Assembly (NCBI RefSeq): GCF_000224145.3
Contig: NC_020175.2
Span: forward strand, 460,525 to 524,524
Length of the DNA stretch: 64,000 nt
Source: Ciona intestinalis
Taxonomy: Eukaryota; Chordata; Ascidiacea; Phlebobranchia; Cionidae
Direction of reading: 5' to 3'
This document shows, piece after piece, positions 25,501 to 36,607 of this stretch. The stretch's first letter is position 1. Every line of letters starts with the position of its first letter. The notes below the pieces were generated by a model, which was given only the letters and a program-made list of their open reading frames with translations, searched no databases and was not told where the DNA came from. A program made the translations under genes and the position numbers.

Positions 25501-28500
25501 TGTGCGGCTACCTGGGAAATTCCATGAAGATGTACATGAAGCCACCATGTAAGGGTTGCAATATGAAACCCGAGTTATAACGTAATGTACGCTGGGCAAA
25601 AACAAAAATGATAATTAGTAAAAGATTTTTGTATTTATTGCAGTTTGGTTTATTAAAATGCCGTAACTTCTATTTTTCAGTTGGTATGTACTTTACTAAG
25701 TACACCATTTGTGCTTTTCGCCATCGTTTTACCGGAGTCGCCCCGTTGGTTATTCACAAAGAAAAAAGACAAAGAAGGAGTTAAGGTAAGAGTAGGCGTA
25801 TATTGATGATGTTACTGATTGAAGATCTTCTTGCCACTTCTTCATGATCATAACATGCAAAGATGGTACCCTTATCCAAATATTTTTATCACATGGGAGT
25901 ATACAGAAAAGACGGAAAACTTTTTCCGCTAGGTGTCGGTAATTATTTAAATTAAAAAATACGGAAAAACGAACAAAACAGCATTACAAAGTGTTAATAA
26001 GTGTAAAACAAATTAATTTAAATACATAAAACACTGGTAAGAACATACTTCCCACATTAAGTCGGTTATACGCTCTTACGTTGCGTTTACTGTCGTCGTG
26101 TCCGTGGTGTAGTGGTTTGCGTGCGGTCGTAAACTCTCTTTGTTTCATTTTTATCGGGTTCGAGTCCCGCACAGTGGAATACTTTTTTATATTTTTTTTC
26201 AAGTTTTTTTTTTTGTTTGACGAGTTTGGGGTTAGAAGTTAGGGGTTAGTGTTAGGGGTTTATATCTTATGTGTATAAACCGTGAAACTAACTGCTCTCC
26301 ATAGAATAGAGAAACGAATTTGTCATCGCCTCCTAGCGGAAAAATTTTTCCGTATTCTCTGTATAGCTCCATGTATTTTTATCCAACTACGGAACACTTA
26401 TTGACCATGCTTAAATAGCTTGCTTAATAATTCTGGTGGCTTAGAATTTAATCTAAATAAAATTATGAAGGTGTGCTGCATTATAAAACTTGCCAAATGC
26501 CTGTCTACTAAATTAAATATAATCAAAACGTAGGTTTTCTGTTTTGGTAAACTGAATCTGATTGCTCGTCTCTCTTTATGCTTAATAAACTAATATTTAT
26601 ATACTAATAAACCTTTTGCGCTGTTTTATATGTCTGGTATGATTTTAACTAAACAAGAAAATATCCCTGCGACACATTCTGTGATAAACTGTAAGTTAAA
26701 ACAACCTAGAACTGGTATTAAACCTACCGACAACTGCTAACTGCATTCAAAATGAAGGAAATCCATTCATAAAACCGTGACGTAACAATGTATTATAATG
26801 GGCATAATTCGCGTCAATAGGCCTCTTATTTTCTGAGCAGTTTGGGTGTATTCCTAGGCCGTGTATTGAGTAGGCCGTGGCGTGCCCAACCCGTCGACCG
26901 CGGTCTACCGGTAGTCCGCGGACCTATCTCAGGTCGACCGCGACAAGTGCAATAAAAAAAAATTAAAAATCTGCTGTGGCGTTATAATTGCCAAATCATT
27001 AATTTTATCAATACTTTGTACAAAAAATACGGACCGTGTTAAGACGGCGTATCTGTACGGCAGCAGGCAAAAAATATGACGACTACTATGACGTAACAAT
27101 CGGAACAATAGCGATTATTTTACAATAATTTCCTTAACCTGGTCTGCATGATTTGTACACTAGTAACTCTCTGTGCTTCCAAAATTTTGATCCTTTCGGA
27201 CTTTTGACAAGCGATCGCAACAAACGTTAGTAGCATGGCAGAGGGATAACGAGCCAAGACCTATCATTTTAACGCTAAATAGGAGAACGATTATTTTTTC
27301 CTGTTTATTCGTATTCAAAGCCTGTTTGTTTAATATGCAACGCAACGGTACCGTAGGGCAAAAAAAGCAAATCAGGAGCAGCACTTTAGAACGGTACACG
27401 GGGCTATGAGAGGGATTTTCCTGCAAAAACACAACTAAGCTCCGCTAAAGATGACGTGTGAGGTGTGACGCAACAATTGTGTGTGTGACGTTTTTCGTTT
27501 GTTACATTTCAGTTAGTTTTGGTAACGAAGTCATTGAAATTTGTGTAGTAATTAAAGTAGCTTTTAGTCGGGTCAATATATGGTTTGACCCCAAAAAATT
27601 CCTACAAAAGGTTTTTCAACGTTTTTTTGTAGTATTTATCATCAAGAATAACATATTAAAGATCTAGGAAAATCCTAGTACCAGAAAGTTGTAATTTTCA
27701 AGATGGCCGCCAAAACAGTAAAATGACAATAATTCAGTTAATATTTATGCTAGAGCTCTAATTCTGGCGTCTATCCCTAGGTTTTAGGTGGTAAGGAATT
27801 TATTAAAACAATTCAAAATAAAATTAACTCACTCAAAATGAAATTAAGCTTTAATGGAAAGAAATAGTAGGGTGGGGGAAGATGGGACATCTTGACATAT
27901 ATGATATCCAAATATCCTGATCGTGTTTTACATAACTAACCGCGGTCTATGGGAGTCAGATATGGTTTCATAATTCGTTGACTGCTCTTGGTTTACTACC
28001 AAATTGGAATAGAAAATAGAATGAAAAGGTGTCCCATCTTCCCCCACCCTACTATATTAAACAAAAAGATTAGTGAAACACTGGCATCATAAGAATCACA
28101 CACAACTTATNNNNNNNNNNNNNNNNNNNNNNNNNNNNNNNNNNNNNNNNNNNNNNNNNNCTTGCTTCAAAATGTGCTGGAGGGAACGGGCTAAGTTCAT
28201 ACTTCAATATATCTTGGAGAGATAGGACCCCTAGTTGTGAAACAACTAGGAAACGTTGGAAAAGCAAACCTGGGTCAAATGTTCTATCAGGTGCCACCTT
28301 CACTAATGATGTGTTTCTAAACGTCTTGGCTTTATCCTTCCGCTTAAAAGATATCGAGAAAACAGATTGCCCAATCATTTTGTCCATAATTTTCCTTCCG
28401 ACTGTTTCAAAGTCATGTACGTTAACGTCATCCTCAGCCACAACACCATTCACAACCATTCAGTAAAATTAACGGTCAAAGCCAAAATAGGTATTTTTTT

Positions 28501-31500
28501 ATTGTTTTTATACCTTAAATAGTATAGTACTCAATATAAATAGTGTAAATAATATGGAAAGTGTACCAGCGAGTCGAAGTAAGCGAACGCTGAATTTCTG
28601 CGATCCAAAGCGTCTTTCTGAAAGAGCCCAGACTCCGTTAAAACCTATATAAACGATCCAACACCTGAACATTTTTTAACACAATCTATTTTACCTAAAA
28701 AAGTGTTTTTTTCCTAGATTTTTAATATGTTATTCTTGATCATAAATACTACAAAAAAACGTTAAAAAACCTTTTGTAGGAATTTTTTGGGGGTTCGAGC
28801 CATATTTTTCATATATTGACCCGACTATTTGTTGCTGATAAGTTAAAACCATGAGCATGGTTCATTGAACCGCTGCAGTTGCTTATACAGGGGGATAAAC
28901 GCATACAAGAGATATTTCGGCATACGTTGACGCTAGCTGGTAGACCGCGTGCAATTGGTTAGTTGAAAAGTAGATCTTGGGTCAAAAAAGGTTGGGCACG
29001 CCTGGTAGGCCATGGCGATACAAAGCTAGAAAACACGTATAGTGGTTGTTTTAACATTTAAAATATAATTTCTAATATAAATCTTGTTATATAATATAAA
29101 ATCTAGGAATTAATGTGGAGTAAATTAATATGTTGACTGGTTTTCGGCGTACAGTGTGGTTTAACAGGGTACTTTACGTTGGCGATTAAGACTAGCAGCA
29201 ATCAGCTTAGTTTACATAATAGTATATGATCATACCTACGAATCTACAGAACCATTCTTTACTACATTTATAATCCAACATCATGCAGCTCCAAACTGCT
29301 TAAGTACTAGCAGATAAGGTGTTCGCGTTTTCCGATTTCATAAAGACCCGGAACGCAGAAAAGGTAGCTTACTAATTCAAGCAGAAGACCAAAAATAGTA
29401 ACTCAGTATTGTTTTCCTCAATGTCACTTCGATATTAGGCAAATTTTACAAAGATACCGTAAGTTTCGTTGCCGGGTATACGTGTTAAGTTTGTGAGCCA
29501 AAAAGTAAAATCACGCCAATTTACATGCAAAACTGCAGCTAGATACACCAGTTTATGGTAATGTTATGCGTTTTTGTTTGTATTTTTATATTTTAAACAT
29601 GTTCTTTTATGTTTTTGGTCAGTAAACTTGATATTTTTTGTTTTTTTACTCTTTAATTGATTAAGTGTTCAATAAAAGTTTATTATTGTGATAAGATATA
29701 ACATTAGTAGAAAGCCATTTTTACGCGCAGAGGTGCTTGGTTTTTAAAAAATCGCAATATTTAAACGAAAAAGAGCACCCAGCAATGATAATAAGCTATG
29801 CCGTGGGCTTCGTAATGGTGGCGACTATGACGTCATAAACGCGAGACAATGAATAACAACACTCGTTGTTTTACAATCCGTTTCCTAACTTGGTCTATAC
29901 TAACTTTGGTCACGCCTAATTATGTTGAGTGCGTAGTTTTTTATAAAGCCTTATCCTGCCTGTTGGAGCTTTAAATCCAACGCCTTTGCAGTTTTTGTAT
30001 AATGAACAATTAACTGTTGTTCATAACCATAATGAATGCTCTGTACTATAATTGTGTATTGATGAACAAATAAATGAAACTGGTTTATCCTCGCGTTGTG
30101 GGGCAGTAGGCTACATAGCGATAAAGTAAGTTGTAAAACATACAGCCTTATTTTAATCTAGTTTTGCGGTTACTTTTCGCATGTCACTAATATTTTTATT
30201 TCTTTGATTGCGATTAAAGCCATTTTATGAAAATGTGGTAAACAACTAAATTACATTTATTTAGTCATATTTTGGTTGTAACGTTTTTGTTATCGTAACA
30301 TGCATAAGTCATGTTATTTTACATTTAGGTGACAAAGTTACTGGCAAGGATAAACAAAGTAACGCTCACCAATGAAGATTGGAAAGAAGCTAAACGACAC
30401 AGAATCGAACTAGAAGAACTAGAGGTTTATAACAATCTTAAAGTCAAAAGTTATATAGTAGGGTAGGGGAAAATTGGACACCTTATCGTTCTAATGTCTC
30501 GTCTCATTTGGTAGTAAACAAAAAAAAGCTTATTGCGGACTTATAACATGGGTGTCTTCTTATAAACACAAGGTGCACATGGTGTATAAAAACATAGATG
30601 CTAACTTTATAAAGCTTAACAGTAGAGGATATTTATCAAAAATGACATTACCTTAATATGTTTTATTAGAACGCTAAAAAAGGAACATCAGAAAGAAAAT
30701 ATTCAATAATTGATCTATTTAGACATCGTGAAACTTGTATTATTACCATGAAAGTAATGTTCAATTGGTAAGTTGTAACAAACATGCTTTTTTTACGCTG
30801 TAGTACTTAACAATTTTAATAACATATAGCCAATGCGTGTACACAATTTCAGTGCTTTCGGTTGAAATCAAAAATTAGGAATACTTTCAAAATGGGGTAA
30901 TGAGTTACCTATTTTTCTAATTCTCAAATTAACTGGTATGACTTGCCATATGACCTCGACCATAATGATCAGACTTAAGTAAATAAGGCTGCTAAATACT
31001 CACGCACTTTCAAAACGTATAAAACATATATCTGCCTATGAAACTTTATAATTGTATATGTACATTTCAATTGTATATCTCCAAACATTCCACACTGTTT
31101 AGCTTTGAATAAAACGCCTTTATTTTGTATAGCACTACAACTTTGGTGAAGATATTTTAATAATACACCCATTTTGACTAGTCAAGTCATGTTTGTTGAT
31201 GAAAGACTTTTAACAGAATAAGTAGAGACATGTTTAAACTTTATATTCCTTATCATCTTATATACCGTTTTTTTCTGGTAGCCAATTAGCCCGTTCACAT
31301 GGCCAAGCGAAAAAGAGTCTTTTCCAAAACTGGCCAGGCCAAAAATAGAGGCAATTTTTGGCCAGAATTGACGTGCGTTCACATGGCCATTTAGCCTCGT
31401 TTTCTTAAACGTCGAAATTGAATATTTTAATTCTCCCCATATGCACGCAATACATTTAATTAATATTTTCACAAAATTAGGAGTGGTTTTGAATTTAAAA

Positions 31501-34500
31501 TTACTACTACCAAAAAAGAAAAGTAGTCGAAACCATCATAAACACTAATTTGGTAAAAAATGTATTGTTCACAATGTATTAATATACATATAACACAACA
31601 CACATATAAATATATCTAATATACAGAAGAGATGCTAGTCCCACTTAACTTTTTTTTTTAACTTACCACTCAGTCATGTTATAATTTGAAATCACTTGTG
31701 CCTGCTGAATCAATTTGTAATATAGCACAGGTTCTTTGTTTTGTTTTATTGAAAAGTATAACAAAACACAACTCCATTAAAACAATAACAAAAGTGCATT
31801 TCATGTACAAAATAAAACAGAATGGGCTTTTAAAGGCATTGAAAGTAAATGATAACTGCTTTGGTTATACATATATGTGCACAAAATACACACACATTGT
31901 GTTTTACTATAACACTGGTTTGTAGTAAAGCAATGATTAGTTTGTTGCTTTGATTTTACTATTACACTTGTTTACAGTAAAGCAATGATTAGTTTGTTGG
32001 TTTGATTCAGCAGCCCAGTACTATGTATAATGTCAGTACTGTCTATTATGTTATGTATGTTGTCTTTTTCTTCAAATGATGGGTTTACAAACCACTCTGT
32101 AGCTTATTTGATAAATGTATATCCAAACTGATACATGTAATTCACACACTCTTTCGGTTTCCATCTTGCTTCTAAATGTACCAGTGTTGTTGACAATTTT
32201 TCTGCAGAACAAATTGAGCATATGTATAACCTGTTTTACACTACACAACACAAACTCATGACAAATACAAACATACCTTCTACAAACTCTTGGTCCAGTA
32301 GTGATTAAGACACAAATTTAATGTGCTGCTGTCCACCATCCATTTTGATCAACATTTCCAAGTAAATGTTTCAACATACAATTTTTTACTTAAAAAATCA
32401 TTATTTCAACTACATCTGCATTATAGCAGTTTGATTATTAATTGTTCAGTAGCACCACGTGCTTACTTATTAGAGCTCTGCTCTCTTATCGTATGATACA
32501 TGCATATTCGTTACTCTGACCGAAGAGACGAAATGTGTTATGTTATGTATAGTTATTTATATGTTACAGGTTCGTAACAAGTTTTGTATACTATGGAATT
32601 TCCCTTAATGCCGGTACCCTAGCTGGAAATATTTTTGTGAACAACACATTAAGTAAGTTGCACAACGCTGCTAATGCAAATATATTCTAGTATATTTGAG
32701 GTCAATCCGTTTAAAACGCAGGTACATACTGCCTTGGATGGGCACTATGTGCGGTGGCTTAATAACAAACCTCGTGCCCGCTTATATTGTGTTAATTTCT
32801 GTAGGAGTGCGGTCTTGCAATGACATGCAATGGAACCTAGGATTTATGCCAGAGTTGGCCCGTTACCCGCTTGTAAGCTGCTAGGCATACTTTGATAGCA
32901 AGTTAGGTTAATAAAGTTTTAGTTTTGCTTACAGATGGTGTTATGGAAATAGGTTCATACATTTTCTGTATTTTATTATTGGATCGAGTAGGACGACGAA
33001 TTTTACTTTCGGGGATGATGTGCCTATCTGGCATTGGTCTTATTATAAGTCTTGTTGTTAAAGAGTATAAAGGCAGTGAACCAGGTAAGATGAATGTAAC
33101 TTATTTATTCTTACAGAGGAGACAACAACGTTCGTTATGGTATGGGTGTTCTGTTTCATACATCTCGGGCTCGCTTACGTTACCTTGTATATGTAAATTT
33201 TGGGTAAATGGAGCGGCGGGCGAGCTAACTTGTTTGGCACAGCTCCGGACAAAACAAAATTATTTCGCCACGTCCAGGTATAAAAAAACTGACCCAACTG
33301 GTAAAAAAAAGTTTTTTAATATATAGTAGGGTGGGGGAAGATGGGACACTTTGTCAGACGAGACTTTTTTTTAATTTTCTTTTTACGGACCCCCATTTAA
33401 TGATAATCAGGAAAGTAAGGTTTCAGAAATGTTCGACAGTATTATCACGACCTTATAAAACGCGCGTCAAAGTTGATTACTGTTTTTAAATATTAAAAAA
33501 ATATGTAAAATAGAAACAGTATATTTTGAACAGGTAAAAAAATGCGAATTAGTAAGGTTCCTTTTTTTTAATGCTCGCTAAATCATAGTAAAGCCTATGA
33601 TTTGTTTGGGTTTGCGTGTGCGAACGATTAAACTAGTTTCATAGCTTTATAAAAACAACCTTGAATATTTCGTACAGTTTGATTTTGTCTCATAAAACTA
33701 GTTTTAGTTTCGTAAAAAAACACTGAGATAAGCTATAAGCATGAAGAAATTAGGCAGGGGTCAGTATGACTTTAATTTGAGATAAAAACAACAAAAAAAT
33801 ATCGGTTTAACGTTATATATATATGAAGGTTACATGTCAAAGAAACTAGCACAGCAGCCTGTTAAACTCGGTAGGTTAACTACAAGTTGCAGAATACTGG
33901 TAATGTAAATATATTTCAATTTAGAGTCCCATCTTCCCCCACATTGTTGTTTTGTATGTTTTCATTGCCAAACTTTGAAAGATTTGCTTTTAATTTAGTA
34001 ATTTATACCTCAGGGGTTATATAACTATAATATACTAATATAATAAAAATATAATATTTTGAAAATATATTCGAAATTTGGTCATTTGCACTTGGTGATA
34101 ATTTATGAGAAGTGGCTTGTGCCAAAAACAGAGTAGCAATACCTAATTTGTAGGAAAAATAAAAACTTTATCAAAAGTTATAATCACTTTTCTGTTATTA
34201 CAAGTTCATATACACTTGTAGGATACAATATTTATCCATTGATGTTCGAAAATTACCCATTGTCGTTCAAACAATATACCAATTGTTGTGCAATAATATA
34301 ATGTATATAGGTAACATGTTAAACACTATAGCAGTAGGGCAAGAAAAAGAATGTTCAGACTTAATTTTCAAAGCGTGCAGTATTATTTCGTGTTATTTAC
34401 GTATATTCCTATTTATAAATACATTTATTAATCAAAATAAACAATGAATTTAAACTGTCCCATCTTATCCTATGTGTTTTTTCGAGTTTGTAAAATTTCA

Positions 34501-36607
34501 CCTGTTGTGCCGATCGCTAAATAACTTCTCGTGTGTTTTATTATATTTTATTAAATTGTTGTCAATTAATAAAGGAATGCTAGTACTAATTCGTGGTATT
34601 AACCAAAAACCGTCATCTATTTTGATTTTGAAAATATTTGGCAATATGTGCTTAAGTGGCCTATCTTCCTCCATTGTACTATACACCAACGTTTTTTTCA
34701 TACCCTGATTATGTTTTATCGGACGACAGACAAAAGTCTGGTACAATAAAGTTAGCATTTTCTTAGTTTTATCCTATTTATTAAAAAAAAAACTTGCAAT
34801 ATGAGCAAAACTAAAATTTGGATAATGAAAATACGTGAAACAGTAGTCCCAAAGTATGTAAAACCTGTTTTATCCGATGTATCCTAATACTTTAACTTTA
34901 TTCTACAGGTTTCGAAACTTTAAGTTTGGTGTTCGCGTTTGTAGCAATGATTGGCATCTCTGGTTGTTCCGCTATCACACTTATCTTTACATGTGAGTTA
35001 TACCCTACTGTGGTAAGGTGAGTTGAAAAGGGCTGTAGTTGCCACGTTTGACTTTAACCTGGACTTGAAATGATCAGCGTGGGCGTATGTCATTGTGGGC
35101 GTATGTGTCATTGTGCAAGGCACTTAACTTCAATTGCCCCAAGCAGTGGTCCGATAGGGGTTGTCCAAATTGTTAGCCATGCATTATAATACCAAGAATC
35201 TGCCCAAACAATTACACACAAGGATATACGCCTGGTAACTCGTTAGCAAGCGTGAGGTGTATGAAACAAATCCCCCGTCTTATAACAACTATATCGTTGC
35301 CCCGCCACGCGAAGATATGTATTTATTCTTTTTATATACAGTAGGATGGGGGAAGATGGGACACTTTTAAACTCTATTTTCTCGTCCCATTTAGTGGTAA
35401 ACAAAGAACATTTAAAGAAATATGAAACTATGTCATCATGACTCTCATAGAACGTTGTTAATTATTTAAACACGATCAGGATATCTGGATATTATGTGCT
35501 AAAGGTGTCCCATCTTCCCCCATCCTACTATACATTCCACGGCTCCGTTTTAAAAAACCTCTATAGCAAATGGTTTAAAAAATCTTGCCAAGCAAAAAAC
35601 CAGGTTAAAAACCTTACTTATTAGAAAATACAATACTTTTATAGGAGCATTGGTGTTGGAGTGGGATCAATAATGGCGCGTATTGGTGGAATGACTGTGC
35701 CATTTTTGATCGCATTGCAAGATGATGTCACATGGTTGCCAAACGCTATTTTCGGAGTATCTGGTAATTAACTGTTAGCTAGGGTAAAAGTTGAATGTAA
35801 CTTATATAGTAGGTTGGGAAAAGATGGGACACTTTTAGCACGTAATTCTTTATTGTGTTTTAAAGAACTAACAACGGTCTGTAGGAGTCGTAAGGATATG
35901 ATTTTATAATTCTTTGGATGTTCTTTGTTTACTGCCAAATAAGACTAGAAAATAGAATAAAAAGGGGCTTTATCAGCCCCAATCCTATACTGTATACTAA
36001 TTTAGCCCTGTATTTTGGCCTGACGGGCCAATGAAGAGCACTGTCGTTAATTGTCTGAGGACACATAGTCCTATCAGTAATTGCAATCTATATTTTCCTT
36101 CAGCCTTATTGACGGGACTGGCATCCTTAACTTTCCCGGAGACGAACGGTCACAAAATGATGGAAACAATTGAAGAAGCCGAGATATTTTATAAAACAGG
36201 AAAAATAAATAGCGAAGAAGAAAGTTTATCTAGGTATATAGGTGAAACACTATATAGAAGTATTTTATATATGTCAGATCCTGTACGACGAAGCGCGAAA
36301 GTACATGTAATCTGAAACTGAGGCCAGTAGACTCGTTACCTAAACTCATACATTTTCAATAAAGTAAGGGAGGTCCATATTTTTACCCTCTTTATTTGTC
36401 CGTTTAATAGTAAACAAAGATTATTTAAAGTATTATATAACCGTATTTTCACGGCTCTTAAAAGAGTTGGTTGTTAAAAACAAGTAACAGTACTATATTT
36501 ATTCTAGGTGTTCTAATGACGTTGGTGTGGCGGAAAACAACGTCGGTCATGACAACGCTGGATTTTCATCTATCGAGGAAAACGAGTCAAAAACTACACA
36601 ATTGTAA
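22536..36607 (+). CDS. SLC22-family organic ion transporter with C-terminal PDZ ligand
   Basis: Twelve-helix major facilitator carrier for organic cations, anions or zwitterions (OCT/OAT/OCTN group). Exons: 22536-22682, 23048-23164, 23253-23379, 23622-23725, 24269-24423, 25137-25261, 25681-25785, 30329-30424, 30670-30767, 32570-32652, 32935-33084, 34909-35017, 35645-35763, 36104-36233, 36508-36607 (TAA), about 587 residues. Seen: N-terminal FDFLLKRLGGAG and first helix, a large extracellular loop with NAT, NLT and NYT glycosylation sequons and cysteines, MFS loop ADMLGRKP, PESPRWL, second-half loop LLDRVGRR, ELYPTVVR and PETNGH. The tail ends KTTQL, a class I PDZ ligand (Thr at -2, Leu at 0). 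Exon 1 carries one extra base at 22620/22621. The second intron appears to use a GC donor (23165). The 4.5-kb seventh intron is packed with mobile DNA. The substrate cannot be told from sequence. Confidence 0.9.
22868..22998. mobile_element. Short inverted-repeat element, degraded copy
   Basis: Left end 'gcagggtgggggagatgaga', right end 'cctatcttcctccatccaat'. Lies in the first intron of the SLC22 gene. Confidence 0.55.
24479..24673. mobile_element. Short inverted-repeat element, full-length copy
   Basis: Left end 'tagtagggtgggaaaaatgg', right end 'gtcccatcttcccttaccct', about 195 bp, in an SLC22 intron. The interior matches the family consensus ('cgtttactaccaaa'-like segment). Confidence 0.7.
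25285..25477 (+). repeat. Two-copy tandem repeat, 96-bp unit
   Basis: The unit beginning 'tctacgttttacatcactgg' at 25285 is repeated exactly or almost exactly at 25381. It starts about 20 bp downstream of the splice donor of SLC22 exon 25137-25261. Overlapping open frames across it are non-coding. Confidence 0.9.
26098..26176 (+). repeat. tRNA-like sequence (probable SINE head)
   Basis: 'gtccgtggtgtagtggtttg' resembles a tRNA 5' half with A box, and 'gggttcgagtcccgc' is a good B box. I could not fold a proper anticodon arm or a seven-pair acceptor stem, so I do not call a functional tRNA. Confidence 0.4.
26383..26880. repeat. Dispersed direct repeat, copy B
   Basis: Second copy of 20767-21262. 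Here the repeat is interrupted at 'gagtaggcc' by the DNA transposon at about 26878-29004; the sequence after it restarts with 'gtaggccat' and presumably continues the same host repeat. Confidence 0.85.
27564..27667. repeat. Inverted arm, left
   Basis: Pairs with 28714-28826: 'cctacaaaaggtttttcaac' here matches the reverse complement of that arm with a few mismatches. The arms are about 1 kb apart inside the transposon. Confidence 0.8.
27865..28055. mobile_element. Short inverted-repeat element, nested full copy
   Basis: Starts 'tagtagggtgggggaagatg' and ends 'catcttcccccaccctacta', the clearest copy in the window, about 191 bp. It sits inside the larger transposon, so it inserted later. Confidence 0.8.
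28070..28459 (-). pseudogene. Repeat-encoded ORF fragment of unknown type
   Basis: A 129-codon frame interrupted by a 50-N gap (28111-28160). It contains FDPGLLFQRFLVV and KYELSPFPPA. I associate the 'YELSPFPPA' style of motif with proteins that recur in invertebrate mobile elements, but I cannot name the domain. It lies inside the transposon and is probably a degraded transposon gene. Confidence 0.35.
28111..28160. other. Assembly gap (50 N)
   Basis: Gap within the transposon in the seventh SLC22 intron. Confidence 0.95.
28714..28826. repeat. Inverted arm, right
   Basis: Reverse-complement partner of 27564-27667, including 'aaccttttgtaggaattttt'. Confidence 0.8.
33324..34686. mobile_element. 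Composite inverted-repeat element, copy 2 (about 1.36 kb)
   Basis: Left block 33324-33943 begins 'tagtagggtgggggaagatg'; right block 34331-34686 begins 'agtagggcaagaaaaagaat' and ends 'cctatcttcctccattgtac'. Both blocks match copy 1 at 21263-22470 in order and orientation. The middle is AT-rich single-copy-looking sequence instead of the 23-bp array. It lies in an SLC22 intron. Confidence 0.65.
35060..35335 (+). mobile_element. SINE, partial copy
   Basis: Contains 'cgatcagcg'-like head remains, 'gggcgtatgtgtcattgtgc', 'ggttgtccaaattgttagcc' and the tail 'cccgccacgcgaagatatgt'. The A-box part is degraded. It lies in an SLC22 intron. Confidence 0.55.
35339..35532. mobile_element. Short inverted-repeat element, full copy
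   Basis: Left end 'cagtaggatgggggaagatg', right end 'catcttcccccatcctacta', 194 bp, in an SLC22 intron. A more degraded copy follows at about 35806-35990, with the next exon starting at 36104. Confidence 0.75.

Larger units (their letters stand above)
26878..29004. mobile_element. DNA transposon (hAT-like ends) inserted in direct repeat B
   Basis: The left end contains 'ggcgtgcccaacc' and the right end 'ggttgggcacgcc', a perfect 13-bp terminal inverted repeat. Flanks share 'gtaggcc' (7-8 bp target duplication), and copy A shows the site without it. Subterminal inverted arms lie at 27564-27667 and 28714-28826. A minus-strand open frame at 28070-28459 and a nested short element at 27865-28055 lie inside. 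The superfamily is inferred from TIR style and duplication length. Confidence 0.65.

Noticed and set aside
26098..26176. Functional tRNA gene
   Set aside because: A and B boxes are present but no good anticodon stem-loop or acceptor stem could be drawn. A SINE head or tRNA pseudogene is more likely.
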